Shown one piece after another: positions 39,818 to 47,389 of a DNA stretch of 64,000 nucleotides. Below the pieces are notes generated by a model, which was given only the letters and a program-made list of their open reading frames with translations, did no database searches and had not been told where the DNA came from. This stretch comes from DASXKD01 sp963762735 (GTDB lineage: Bacteria; Actinomycetota; Actinomycetes; Streptosporangiales; Streptosporangiaceae): the NCBI GenBank assembly GCA_963762735.1, contig CAVXMG010000048.1, positions 1 to 64,000 of the forward strand. The letters are read 5' to 3'. The first letter of the stretch is position 1; each line of letters opens with the position of its first letter. The position numbers and the translations under genes were made by a program.

Positions 39818-40776
39818 CGGACGCGGGTCAGGGCGGCGGCGCGGCCCGGCCGGGCCTTCCGGCCGCGGTCGGCCGCTACCTGGACCATCTCACGGTGGAA
39901 CGGGGCCTGGCCGCGCACACCCTGGCGGCTTACCGTCGGGACCTCGCCAGGTACGCCGGGGCGATGTCGGCCAGGGGCCGGGCCGACATCGGGGAGGTGA
40001 CCGCGGCGGACGTCGCCGCGTTCCTGGCCGGGCTGCGCCGTGGCGGGGACGGGCACCCGCCGCTGAAGGCGAGTTCCGCCGCCCGCGCCATGGCCGCGGT
40101 GCGCGGGCTGCATGCCTTCGCGGCCGCCGAGGGACTGGCCCCCGGGGACCCGGCCGGCCAGCTACAGCCGCCCGCCCCCGCGCGCAGGCTGCCCCGCGCG
40201 ATCGGAATCGCCGAGGTGGAGCGGCTGCTCGCTGCGGCGGCTCCCAGCGGCGGCGAGGGCAGCCCGCTGCAATTGCGCGACCGTGCGCTGCTGGAACTGC
40301 TCTACAGCACCGGGGCCCGGATCTCCGAGGCGGTCGGCCTGGACGTGGACGACCTCGGCGGCCCGGCGCTGCGGCTGGCCGGCAAGGGCGGCAAGCACCG
40401 GATCGTCCCAGTCGGCAGCTACGCGGCGCGGGCCGTCGACGCCTACCTGGTCCGGGCGCGGCCCGCGCTGGCGACCGCCGCGCGCCGGGCCTCGGCCAGC
40501 CCGGCGGTGTTCCTGAACGCCCGCGGCGGCAGGCTGAGCCGGCAGGGTGCCTGGGGCGTGCTCAAGGCCGCGGCGGACCGGGCGGGACTGGCCGGGGTGT
40601 CGCCGCACACGCTGCGCCACTCGTTCGCCACCCACCTGCTCGACGGCGGGGCCGACGTCCGGGTGGTGCAGGAACTGCTCGGCCATGCGTCGGTGACCAC
40701 CACCCAGGTCTACACCCTGGTCACCGTGGACAAGCTGCGCGAGGTGTACGCCGCGGCGCATCCCCGGGCGTTGTAG
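39814..40776 (+). CDS. xerD: site-specific tyrosine recombinase XerD, non-standard start
   Basis: XerD with XerC resolves chromosome dimers at dif sites. The catalytic set is complete: Arg in TGARISEAVGL, Lys in GKGGKHR, HTLRHSFATH, the His in LGHASV and the Tyr in TTTQVYT. Conserved N-terminal sequence (VGRYLDHLTVERGLA) begins before the first canonical start, the GTG at 39895, so that GTG would cut the core-binding domain. No ATG, GTG or TTG lies upstream in frame. A CTG at 39814 overlapping the ald stop (CTGA) gives a normal 320-residue protein, so I place the start there. A small sequence error creating CTG from GTG is equally possible. Confidence 0.85.
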   Translation: MTDAGQGGGAARPGLPAAVGRYLDHLTVERGLAAHTLAAYRRDLARYAGAMSARGRADIGEVTAADVAAFLAGLRRGGDGHPPLKASSAARAMAAVRGLHAFAAAEGLAPGDPAGQLQPPAPARRLPRAIGIAEVERLLAAAAPSGGEGSPLQLRDRALLELLYSTGARISEAVGLDVDDLGGPALRLAGKGGKHRIVPVGSYAARAVDAYLVRARPALATAARRASASPAVFLNARGGRLSRQGAWGVLKAAADRAGLAGVSPHTLRHSFATHLLDGGADVRVVQELLGHASVTTTQVYTLVTVDKLREVYAAAHPRAL

Positions 40777-40783
40777 CGGATGG

Positions 40784-40890
40784 CCGTGCTGGCCCGGGGG
40801 GACGACCCCCGGAACCCCCCGATGGCTCAAGGTCCCGTTCCTTCGTCACGGGGCCTTGGCCGTGCTGGCCCCGGGGACGACCCCCGCGGA
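40784..40890 (+). repeat. dispersed palindromic repeat, copy 4 (complete)
   Basis: The element lies 8 bp after the xerD stop. First hairpin: GGGGG and CCCCC arms around ACGA at 40796-40810. Second: AAGGTCCCGT (40829-40838), loop TCCTTCGTC, ACGGGGCCTT (40848-40857). A second GCTGGCCCCGGGGACGACCCCC closes the element, so the ends are direct repeats. It could end xerD transcription. Confidence 0.75.
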
Positions 40891-41023
40891 GGCCAGCATC
40901 TGCGGGGAAATGGCACCGGATGCACCCCGGCTACGGTGAGTCGGCTTGCCGCTGGGCCCCCCACCCCCTAAAGTCCGGGTTCGAGTGGAGGCTTTCATGC
41001 GCCTCCGCTGGGAGGTGCAGCAT

Positions 41024-41902
41024 ATGGTGGCAGCGTCCCGCGTAGCCGAACTCGTGACCGGGCCCACCGGGCGTCCCCTGCCGGTCTTCCCCCACCCCGA
41101 GCCGCTCACCAGACATGGTCCGGCGCGGGTGGTGGCGGTCTGCAACCAAAAGGGCGGCGTGGGCAAGACGACCACGACGATCAACCTCGGGGCGGCCCTC
41201 GCCGAGTTCGGCCGCCGCGTCCTGCTCGTCGACTTCGACCCCCAGGGCGCCCTGTCGGTAGGCCTGGGCATTCAGCCGCACGAGCTGGATTCAACCGTCT
41301 ACAACCTGCTCATGGAGCGCAGTGCCAGCCCCGCGGAGGTCGTGGTCAAGACCAGCGTGGCCGGCATGGAACTGCTGCCGAGCAACATCGACCTGTCCGG
41401 GGCCGAGGTCCAGCTCGTGCACGAGGTGGGGCGGGAGTTCGTGCTCGGCGGCGTGCTGGAGCCGCTGCTCCCCGACTACGACATCGTCCTCATCGACTGC
41501 CAGCCGTCGCTCGGCCTGCTCACGGTGAACGCGCTTGCCTGCGCCGACGGCATCATTGTGCCGCTGGAGTGCGAGTACTTCGCGATGCGCGGGGTGGCAC
41601 TGCTGACCGAGACCATCGACAAGGTATCCCGCCGGATCAACCCACGGCTGCGCATGGACGGCCTGCTCGCCACCATGTACGACTCGCGGACGCTGCACTC
41701 CCGCGAGGTGCTCACCCGCGTGGTGGACCGGTTCCGCGACGAGGTGTTCCACACCGTGATCAGCCGTACCGTGCGGTTCCCCGACGCCACCGTGGCCGGC
41801 GAGCCGATCACCAGTTTCGACCCAGCCTCCACCGGTGCCAGTTCCTACAGGGAACTCGCCAAGGAGGTGCTGGAGCGGTGGCGGCAGGCAGGCCGCGCCT
41901 GA
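41024..41902 (+). CDS. parA: ParA-family ATPase next to scpAB
   Basis: A deviant Walker A ATPase of 292 residues. VVAVCNQKGGVGKTTTTINL carries the signature lysine, followed by VLLVDFDPQGALS, the Walker B-like IVLIDCQPSLG and the Y-F-A motif in VPLECEYFAMRGV. It is the ParA copy that sits by scpA/scpB in actinomycetes (M. tuberculosis Rv1708), not the parAB pair near oriC. The start is ATG 41024 with GGGAGGTG 6 bp upstream; an upstream ATG at 40997 has no such site. Likely role: chromosome organisation or segregation. Confidence 0.92.
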   Translation: MVAASRVAELVTGPTGRPLPVFPHPEPLTRHGPARVVAVCNQKGGVGKTTTTINLGAALAEFGRRVLLVDFDPQGALSVGLGIQPHELDSTVYNLLMERSASPAEVVVKTSVAGMELLPSNIDLSGAEVQLVHEVGREFVLGGVLEPLLPDYDIVLIDCQPSLGLLTVNALACADGIIVPLECEYFAMRGVALLTETIDKVSRRINPRLRMDGLLATMYDSRTLHSREVLTRVVDRFRDEVFHTVISRTVRFPDATVAGEPITSFDPASTGASSYRELAKEVLERWRQAGRA

Positions 41903-42243
41903 GCCGGGGCAGGCGAGTCAGCCTGCCCGGCGTCCACGAACTGCTCCGCCACGCCACCCGCGACCAGGTTGCCCACGACGGGCGCCAGGCCAGCGGCCGT
42001 GAAGCGCACTCGCAGAAGATCACCGTGTACCTGTCTGCCGAGGAACTGCTCGACCTGGAACGCGCACGCCTCACCCTCCGCGCCCGTGGCCTGATCGTGG
42101 ACCGGGGCAGGATGGTGCGCGAGGCCATCGCCGCGCTCCTGGCCGACCTGGACGCAGGGGTGGAGTCGAGCACGCTCGCCCGGCGGCTGCGCGAGCCCGC
42201 CGCGGGCCCGGTGGCCGGGCAGGCACCAGCGGGAACCCTGTGA
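41878..42243 (+). CDS. small ribbon-helix-helix-like protein between parA and scpA
   Basis: The 121-residue protein overlaps the end of parA by 25 bp (GTG 41878, AAGGAGGTG about 8 bp upstream). Its middle (about 47-95) reads KITVYLSAEELLDLERARL, with AREAIAALLADL-like sequence after it. That is the beta-strand plus two-helix pattern of MetJ/Arc/CopG DNA-binding proteins. N- and C-terminal arms are disordered and basic. Its stop overlaps the scpA GTG. A small DNA-binding partner locked between a ParA ATPase and the kleisin ScpA suggests a ParB-like or centromere-binding role, but this is inference. Confidence 0.75.
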   Translation: MAAGRPRLSRGRRVSLPGVHELLRHATRDQVAHDGRQASGREAHSQKITVYLSAEELLDLERARLTLRARGLIVDRGRMVREAIAALLADLDAGVESSTLARRLREPAAGPVAGQAPAGTL

Positions 42244-43070
42244 TCGCAGCGGTGGACAGCGAGCCGGGGGGCACCCCGGGCCAGGCCGGTAACCCGGCGG
42301 GCTTCGAGGTGCACCTCGACGTGTTCGAGGGGCCGTTCGACCTGTTGCTCGGGCTGATTTCCAAGCACAAGCTGGACATCACCGAGGTGGCCCTGTCCCA
42401 GGTCACCGACGAGTTCATCGCCTACATCCGGGCCAGCGCCGACTCGTTCGACCTGGACCAGGCGAGCTACTTCCTCGTGGTCGCGGCGACCCTGCTCGAC
42501 CTCAAGGCGGCCCGGCTGCTGCCCGCGGGCGAAGTCGAGGACGAAGAGGATCTCGCCCTGCTCGAAGCCAGGGACCTGCTGTTCGCCCGGCTGCTCCAGT
42601 ACCGCGCCTACAAGGAGGTCGCTGGCCTGTTCGCGGGCCAGATGGCGGCCCAGGGCCGCCGGTTCGCCCGGCGGGTCCCGATGGAACCGCGGTTCGCCGG
42701 GCTGCTGCCTGAGGTCCTGCTTGGCCTCGGTCCCGCCGAATTCGCCCGGATCGCCGCCGTGGTGCTCACCCCTCGCCCGGCGCCTGTGGTCTCCACCGAG
42801 CACATCCATACGCCCCGGGCCAGTGTCGCCGAGCAGGCCGCGATCCTGGCCGAACGGCTGCGACGGCTGCACCGCGCCACGTTCCGCCAGCTTGTCGCCG
42901 ACTGCGCGGGCACGTTCGAGGTGGTGGCCCGGTTCCTCGCGGTGCTCGAGCTCTACCGGGAAGGTAACGTCATCCTTGAGCAGGCGGAGCCGCTCGGGGA
43001 TCTCTACGTGACCTGGTCGCCCAGTGCGCCTGCGGACGCCGCAGGCGCCGGCGAGGAAGAAGACGGTTAA
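42240..43070 (+). CDS. scpA: segregation and condensation protein A (kleisin)
   Basis: ScpA bridges the SMC heads and binds ScpB. The 276-residue protein shows the N-terminal SMC-neck-binding domain FEVHLDVFEGPFDLLLGLI and KLDITEVALSQVTDEF, then SYFLVVAATLLDLKAARLLP. The acidic middle is EDEEDL, and the C-terminal winged helix includes FRQLVADCAG and VVARFLAVLELYREG. The GTG start overlaps the preceding RHH-like gene, and scpB follows within 10 bp. The smc gene is not in the window. Confidence 0.95.
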   Translation: MIAAVDSEPGGTPGQAGNPAGFEVHLDVFEGPFDLLLGLISKHKLDITEVALSQVTDEFIAYIRASADSFDLDQASYFLVVAATLLDLKAARLLPAGEVEDEEDLALLEARDLLFARLLQYRAYKEVAGLFAGQMAAQGRRFARRVPMEPRFAGLLPEVLLGLGPAEFARIAAVVLTPRPAPVVSTEHIHTPRASVAEQAAILAERLRRLHRATFRQLVADCAGTFEVVARFLAVLELYREGNVILEQAEPLGDLYVTWSPSAPADAAGAGEEEDG

Positions 43071-43077
43071 AAAGATC

Positions 43078-43719
43078 ATGCTTAACGATGGTGACGGGGT
43101 GCTCATCACCGAAAGCGAACCAGGTCCCAGCCTGGAAGCCTGCCTGGAGGCGATCCTGCTCGTCGTGGACGAGCCGGTCGCCGAGGTGGTCCTTGCCCAG
43201 GTGCTGGAACGGCCAAGGGACGAGGTGTCCCGCGCCCTGACCGGCCTGGCCGCTTCCTACGATGAGCAGCACCGCGGGTACGACCTGCGCCAGGTGGCGG
43301 GCGGGTGGCGGTTCTACACCCGCGAGGAATGCGCCCCGGTGGTGGAGCGCTTCGTCCGGGATGGTCAGGAGGTGCGGCTTACCCAGGCGGCACTGGAGAC
43401 CCTGGCGGTGGTCGCCTACCGCCAGCCGGTCAGCCGGTCGCGGGTCTCCGCGGTCCGGGGGGTCAACTGCGACGCGGTGATGCGCACGCTGACCCTGCGC
43501 GGCCTGGTCGAAGAGGCCGGCACCGAGCACGAGACCGGCGCGATCCTGTACCGGACCACCAGCTATTTCCTTGAGCGGCTTGGCCTGGCCAGCCTCGGGG
43601 AGCTGCCCGACCTCGCGCCCTTCCTCCCCGATCAGGTCGAGGATGCCGCCGAGTCCGCCGGGGAGTCCGTCGAATCTGTCAGGGAGGCCACCGGTTCCGG
43701 CGATGAGCAGGGCGCGTGA
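43078..43719 (+). CDS. scpB: segregation and condensation protein B
   Basis: ScpB is a tandem winged-helix protein that dimerises on ScpA in the SMC complex. Recognisable parts: LEACLEAILLVVDEPV, YDLRQVAGGWRFYTR, QAALETLAVVAYRQPVSR and VRGVNCDAVMRTLTLRGLV. The last two contain the conserved second-domain helix and the VxxL turn. I chose ATG 43078 (213 residues); GTG 43024 would overlap scpA. The acidic Ser/Glu-rich tail is variable in the family. Its end overlaps rluB. Confidence 0.93.
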   Translation: MLNDGDGVLITESEPGPSLEACLEAILLVVDEPVAEVVLAQVLERPRDEVSRALTGLAASYDEQHRGYDLRQVAGGWRFYTREECAPVVERFVRDGQEVRLTQAALETLAVVAYRQPVSRSRVSAVRGVNCDAVMRTLTLRGLVEEAGTEHETGAILYRTTSYFLERLGLASLGELPDLAPFLPDQVEDAAESAGESVESVREATGSGDEQGA

Positions 43720-44509
43720 CAGGTCGGGCCGCAGGCCCCCGGCGGACTTCGAGGAGGGCGAGCGGGACTCGCTCACCGACGTTCCGGGCGGGGTCCGGCT
43801 GCAGAAGGTGCTGGCCGCCGCGGGCCTGGGCAGCCGGAGGCACTGCGAGGAACTGATCGGCGAGGGCCGGGTCGAGGTCGACGGCGAGACGGTGCGGCGC
43901 TACGGCGCCCGCGTCGATCCGGAGCATCAGGTGATCCGGGTGGACGGCCTGCGCATCCCGTCCCGCCAGGACCTGGTGTACCTGGCGCTCAACAAGCCCG
44001 CCGGGGTGCTCACCACGATGTCCGACGACCGGGGCAGGCCCACGGTCGGCGACCTCCTCGGCGACCGGCAGGAACGGCTGTACCACGTGGGCAGGCTCGA
44101 CTACGAGACCGAGGGCCTGATGCTGTTCACCAATGACGGGGACCTGGCCCACCGGCTCATGCACCCTAAATACGGCGTGCTCAAGACCTATCTCGCGGAC
44201 GTGCCCGGACCTGTGGACCGTGACCTTGGGCGGCGGCTGATGACCGGCATCGAACTGGAGGACGGCCTGGCCAGCGCGGACAAGTTCCGGGTCGTGGAGC
44301 GGGCGGGGTCGCGGGCGCTGGTCGAGATCACGTTGCACGAGGGGCGGAAGCACATTGTCCGGCGGTTGCTGGCGGCGGTGGGCCATCCGGTGAGCCGGTT
44401 GGTGCGGACTTCGGTGGGGCCGGTGAAATTGGGGAACCTGAAGCCTGGGACGTCTCGGGTACTGACTACTACGGAAGTCGGGGAACTGTACGCGGCGGTG
44501 GGGCTGTAG
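43703..44509 (+). CDS. rluB: 23S rRNA pseudouridine synthase, RsuA/RluB family
   Basis: The 268-residue enzyme isomerises uridine in large-subunit rRNA. An S4 RNA-binding domain (about 32-90: LQKVLAAAGLGSRRHCEELI) precedes the catalytic domain. The latter has YLALNKPAGVLTTMSD and the nucleophilic Asp in HVGRLDYETEGLMLFTNDG. LHEGRKHIVRRLL follows. The ATG at 43703 overlaps the scpB end by 17 bp. scpA-scpB-rluB order is widely conserved. Confidence 0.94.
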   Translation: MSRARDRSGRRPPADFEEGERDSLTDVPGGVRLQKVLAAAGLGSRRHCEELIGEGRVEVDGETVRRYGARVDPEHQVIRVDGLRIPSRQDLVYLALNKPAGVLTTMSDDRGRPTVGDLLGDRQERLYHVGRLDYETEGLMLFTNDGDLAHRLMHPKYGVLKTYLADVPGPVDRDLGRRLMTGIELEDGLASADKFRVVERAGSRALVEITLHEGRKHIVRRLLAAVGHPVSRLVRTSVGPVKLGNLKPGTSRVLTTTEVGELYAAVGL

Positions 44510-44720
44510 GGCGTCTGTGATCCGCTGGGCGCTGTGGGGGCGGCCCTGTGGGGGGGCCGTGCCCCGCAGATGCGCCGCTGGCTTGGCAAGTCCTTCGCGC
44601 CGCGTCCGTTTCGTCGGCCCGAGGCGCGTGGGGCGGGGTGGGAGTGATTCTCGGGGGCGGGGGAAGGTTTGGCCTCGATAACCTTGGGGTGATCGCTTTT
44701 GCAGGGTGAAGGGAGTGCTG

Positions 44721-45083
44721 GTGGCGGTTCGGGCTATCCGGGGGGCCGTGCAGGTGGACGCCAACGAGAAGGCGGACATTCTGGAGGGGACTACTGAGCT
44801 GGTCACCGAAGTAATGACCAGGAATGGGCTGGTTACTGACGATGTGATCAGCGTGGTGTTTACCGCGACGCCGGATCTGGATGCGGAGTTCCCGGCGCTG
44901 GCGGCCCGCAAGATCGGGTTCCATGACGTGCCGCTGCTGTGCGCCAGCGAGATCGGCGTGCCGGGGGCGATGCCGCGTGTCGTGCGGTTGCTGATGCATG
45001 TGGAGACCGGCAAGCCCCGGTCCGCGCTTGAGCACGTGTACCTGCGCGGTGCGGTGGCCCTGCGGCTGGACATCGCCCAATGA
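44721..45083 (+). CDS. aroH: monofunctional AroH-type chorismate mutase
   Basis: This 120-residue enzyme converts chorismate to prephenate. The AroH fold is recognisable by AVRAIRGAVQV (substrate Arg), TTELVTEVMTRNGL, SVVFTATPDLDAEFPA, the Cys in VPLLCASEI and VRLLMHVET, with HVYLRGAV at the end. The GTG at 44721 has AAGGGAG 5 bp upstream; GTG 44706 would overlap that site. Its stop overlaps the ATG of the prephenate dehydrogenase gene, placing two consecutive tyrosine-pathway steps in one unit. The 211 bp before it (44510-44720) show only G-rich sequence and a weak TAACCT -10. Confidence 0.93.
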   Translation: MAVRAIRGAVQVDANEKADILEGTTELVTEVMTRNGLVTDDVISVVFTATPDLDAEFPALAARKIGFHDVPLLCASEIGVPGAMPRVVRLLMHVETGKPRSALEHVYLRGAVALRLDIAQ

Positions 45084-46192
45084 GCGAGGCGCCGCCGGGG
45101 CTGGGCAGCGCGGTAGTGGTCGGTACGGGGCTGATCGGGACGTCCATCGCGCTGGCGCTGCGCGCGCGCGGCGTGCGGGTGTGGCTGGCCGACCAGGACC
45201 CGGCAGCGGCCCGGCTGGCCGCCGACATCGGAGCGGGCACGGCGGTCGGCGGGGATTTCGCGGACCTCGGCGAACCGGCGGACCTTGCGGTGCTGGCGGT
45301 GCCGCCCGCCGCCGCCGGGCCGGCCCTGCTCGCCGCCCAGGCTGCCGGTGCCGCCCGCTGGTACACCGATGTGGCCAGCGTCAAGGCCGCGGTGCTCGAC
45401 CAGGCCGCCGAACTCGGCTGCGACCTGACATCGTTCGTGCCCGGGCACCCGCTGTCCGGGCGGGAGCGCTCCGGGCCCGCGGCCGCGCGCGCCGACCTGT
45501 TCCTCGGCCGCCCCTGGGTGATCTGCCCGGGCGCGCAGACCGCGCCAGAGGCCGTGGCGGCGGTGACCGCGCTGGTGCGCTGCTGCCAGGCCCAGGAGGT
45601 GCGGCTGACCGCGGCGGAGCACGACAGGTACGTCGCCCTCGTCTCGCACGCGCCGCACGTGGTCGCCGCCGCGATGGCGGCCCGCCTGGCCAGCGCCGCC
45701 GAGCCTGCCCTGATGCTGTCCGGCCAGGGGATCAGGGACGTGACCCGGATCGCGGCCGGAGACAGCCGGATGTGGGCGCAGATCCTGGCCGCCAACGCCG
45801 GGGCGGTCGCCGACGTGCTCACCGCGGTGTCCGCCGACCTGACCGCCGCTGCCGAGGCGCTGCGGGAGGCCGCGGCCGAAGGCGCCAGCCCGGGCCTGAA
45901 GGCGGTCACCGGCCTGCTGGACGAGGGCACCGCCGGGGTGACCCGCATTCCCGGCAAGCACAGCAAGCCGCGCCGCGACGACATGGTGGTCCAGGTGGTC
46001 ATCCCCGACGTGCCAGGTGAGCTGGCCCGGCTGTTCCGGGCGGCCGGGGACGCCGGGGTGAACATCGAGGACATCGGCATCGAGCACTCGCCGGGACTGC
46101 CGGTGGGCGTGGCCGAACTGGTGGTCCGGCCGGAGGCCGTGGCCCGGCTGACCCAGGCGCTGGCGGCCTACGGATGGCCCGTCCGCCGTTGA
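45080..46192 (+). CDS. tyrA: prephenate dehydrogenase with ACT domain
   Basis: TyrA oxidatively decarboxylates prephenate to 4-hydroxyphenylpyruvate. The 370-residue protein has the NAD(P) motif VVVGTGLIGTSIA, TDVASVK, the catalytic His in FVPGHPLSGRE and LVSHAPHVVAAA, with GIRDVTRIA. A C-terminal ACT domain (about 295-365: VVQVVIPDVPGELARLFRAA, GVNIEDIGIEH) probably gives feedback control by an aromatic amino acid. The ATG overlaps the aroH stop. Confidence 0.94.
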   Translation: MSEAPPGLGSAVVVGTGLIGTSIALALRARGVRVWLADQDPAAARLAADIGAGTAVGGDFADLGEPADLAVLAVPPAAAGPALLAAQAAGAARWYTDVASVKAAVLDQAAELGCDLTSFVPGHPLSGRERSGPAAARADLFLGRPWVICPGAQTAPEAVAAVTALVRCCQAQEVRLTAAEHDRYVALVSHAPHVVAAAMAARLASAAEPALMLSGQGIRDVTRIAAGDSRMWAQILAANAGAVADVLTAVSADLTAAAEALREAAAEGASPGLKAVTGLLDEGTAGVTRIPGKHSKPRRDDMVVQVVIPDVPGELARLFRAAGDAGVNIEDIGIEHSPGLPVGVAELVVRPEAVARLTQALAAYGWPVRR

Positions 46193-46230
46193 CTTCCACT
46201 CCGCCCTAAGGAGAGGCCAGCACGGTTGGG

Positions 46231-46659
46231 GTGGACGTCGGCATCGACGACTGCCTACTGACCGTCATGCATCCTGACGGCACAGTGGCGGCCAAGGTGC
46301 CCAGCCCCAGAGCCTTGCGCCGTCAGCTTGCCGAACTGCAGAGGGCCAGTCGGGCGCTGTCCCGCAAAACTGAGGGCTCCACCCGCTGGCGGAAGGCCAA
46401 ACGCAAGCTCGCAGACCGGTTCTACCCATCCAGCAAGACCTGCTCGGCGTGCGCCCTGATCAACACCGGCCTCACGCTGCGCGACCGCACCTGGGCGTGC
46501 CCTGGCTGCGGCGTAACTCACGACCGAGACGAGAACGCCGGGACCAACCTGGCGCGTCTCCCGGCCAGTCAGGCCGAGGCGCAGAGCGGCAGTAAGACCG
46601 CATCCGTGCGGCGCGTCGCGGTGAAGCGCGTGAACCACCTGGGAAAGGTGGCGGCATGA
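46231..46659 (+). pseudogene. TnpB (IS200/IS605-family OrfB) deletion relic
   Basis: The 142-residue frame joins two distant parts of TnpB. It begins at the RuvC-I strand (VDVGIDDCLLTV, catalytic Asp) and a basic helix RRQLAELQRASRALSRKTEG. It then jumps to the C-terminal zinc ribbon YPSSKTCSAC and CPGCG with the RuvC-III motif DRDENAGTNLAR. The N-terminal guide-RNA-binding half and the RuvC-II Glu region are missing, from a usual length near 400. It cannot be an active nuclease. It lies between tyrA and cmk and shares no frame with them. No TnpA gene is nearby; any omega-RNA remnant would overlap the 3' end. Confidence 0.82.
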
Positions 46660-46665
46660 GCGCTA

Positions 46666-46671
46666 TAAAGT
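46666..46671 (+). promoter_or_regulatory. -10 hexamer of a leaderless cmk promoter
   Basis: TAAAGT (within TATAAAGT) ends 7 bp before the GTG at 46679. It lies directly after the TnpB relic, so the relic separates cmk from tyrA transcription. Confidence 0.45.
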
Positions 46672-46678
46672 GTCAGCC

Positions 46679-47389
46679 GTGACGGTGACTCGGTGCCTTG
46701 TGATCGCGGTGGACGGACCTGCGGGGTCCGGAAAATCAAGCGCCGCCCGGGGCGTCGCCGCCGGGCTTGGCCTGCGCTACCTGGACACAGGCGCGATGTA
46801 CCGGGCGCTGACCTGGTGGCTGATCAGCCAGAAGCTGGACTTCCGCGACCCGGCGACCGTGGCGCGCAACGCCAGGCGACCGGCGATCGAGGTGACCACC
46901 GACCCGGACAGCCCATCGGTCAGCGTCGACGGCACCGACGTCACCGGCCTGATCCGCACCAGGGAGGTCTCCAACGCGGTGAGCGCGGTCGCCTCCGTCC
47001 CCGAGGTCAGGGCGCACCTGGTCGCCCGGCAGCAGGCCATCCTCGCCAGCGCCTGCGCCGCCGGTGAGGGGATCGTGGCCGAGGGCCGTGACATCGGCAC
47101 CGTCGTCGCCCCGCAGGCCGTGGTGAAGGTGTTCCTGACCGCCAGCGAGGACGCCAGGGCCGAGCGCCGCAGCGCCGACCTGGCCGCCGACCCAGGCGCC
47201 ACGCCCTCGGTGACCCGCGACGAGCAGAAGCGCAGGGATACCGCCGACGCACCGCAATCGGCGATGGCCAGCGACGCGATCAAGGTCGATTCGACCGTCC
47301 TGTCCCTGCAGCAGGTCATCGGCCTGGTCGTCCAGGTGGCCGGGGAACGGGGATTCCCGCTGGCCGGTCACCCGGCGTGGACGGGCTGA
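46679..47389 (+). CDS. cmk: cytidylate kinase
   Basis: Cmk phosphorylates CMP and dCMP. The 236-residue protein has the P-loop VIAVDGPAGSGKSSAARG, the substrate motif YLDTGAMYRALT, IVAEGRDIGTVV and FLTASEDARAERR, with DAIKVDSTVLS near the end. I place the start at GTG 46679 because of the -10 just upstream; GTG 46670 is in frame but sits inside that hexamer. The stop overlaps the start region of der. cmk-der pairing is conserved in actinomycetes. Confidence 0.94.
   Translation: MTVTRCLVIAVDGPAGSGKSSAARGVAAGLGLRYLDTGAMYRALTWWLISQKLDFRDPATVARNARRPAIEVTTDPDSPSVSVDGTDVTGLIRTREVSNAVSAVASVPEVRAHLVARQQAILASACAAGEGIVAEGRDIGTVVAPQAVVKVFLTASEDARAERRSADLAADPGATPSVTRDEQKRRDTADAPQSAMASDAIKVDSTVLSLQQVIGLVVQVAGERGFPLAGHPAWTG

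Noticed and set aside
39765..41045. A 426-codon frame overlapping xerD and the repeat
   Set aside because: It is a shadow of xerD; only the part through the repeat resembles the shadow at 59.4-60.4 kb, because both cross the same repeat.
44510..44720. G-rich stretch before aroH considered as a further full copy of the dispersed repeat or a small RNA
   Set aside because: Only a 12-base match (CCCCGCAGATGC) is shared, and no complete hairpin or promoter-terminator pair is visible.
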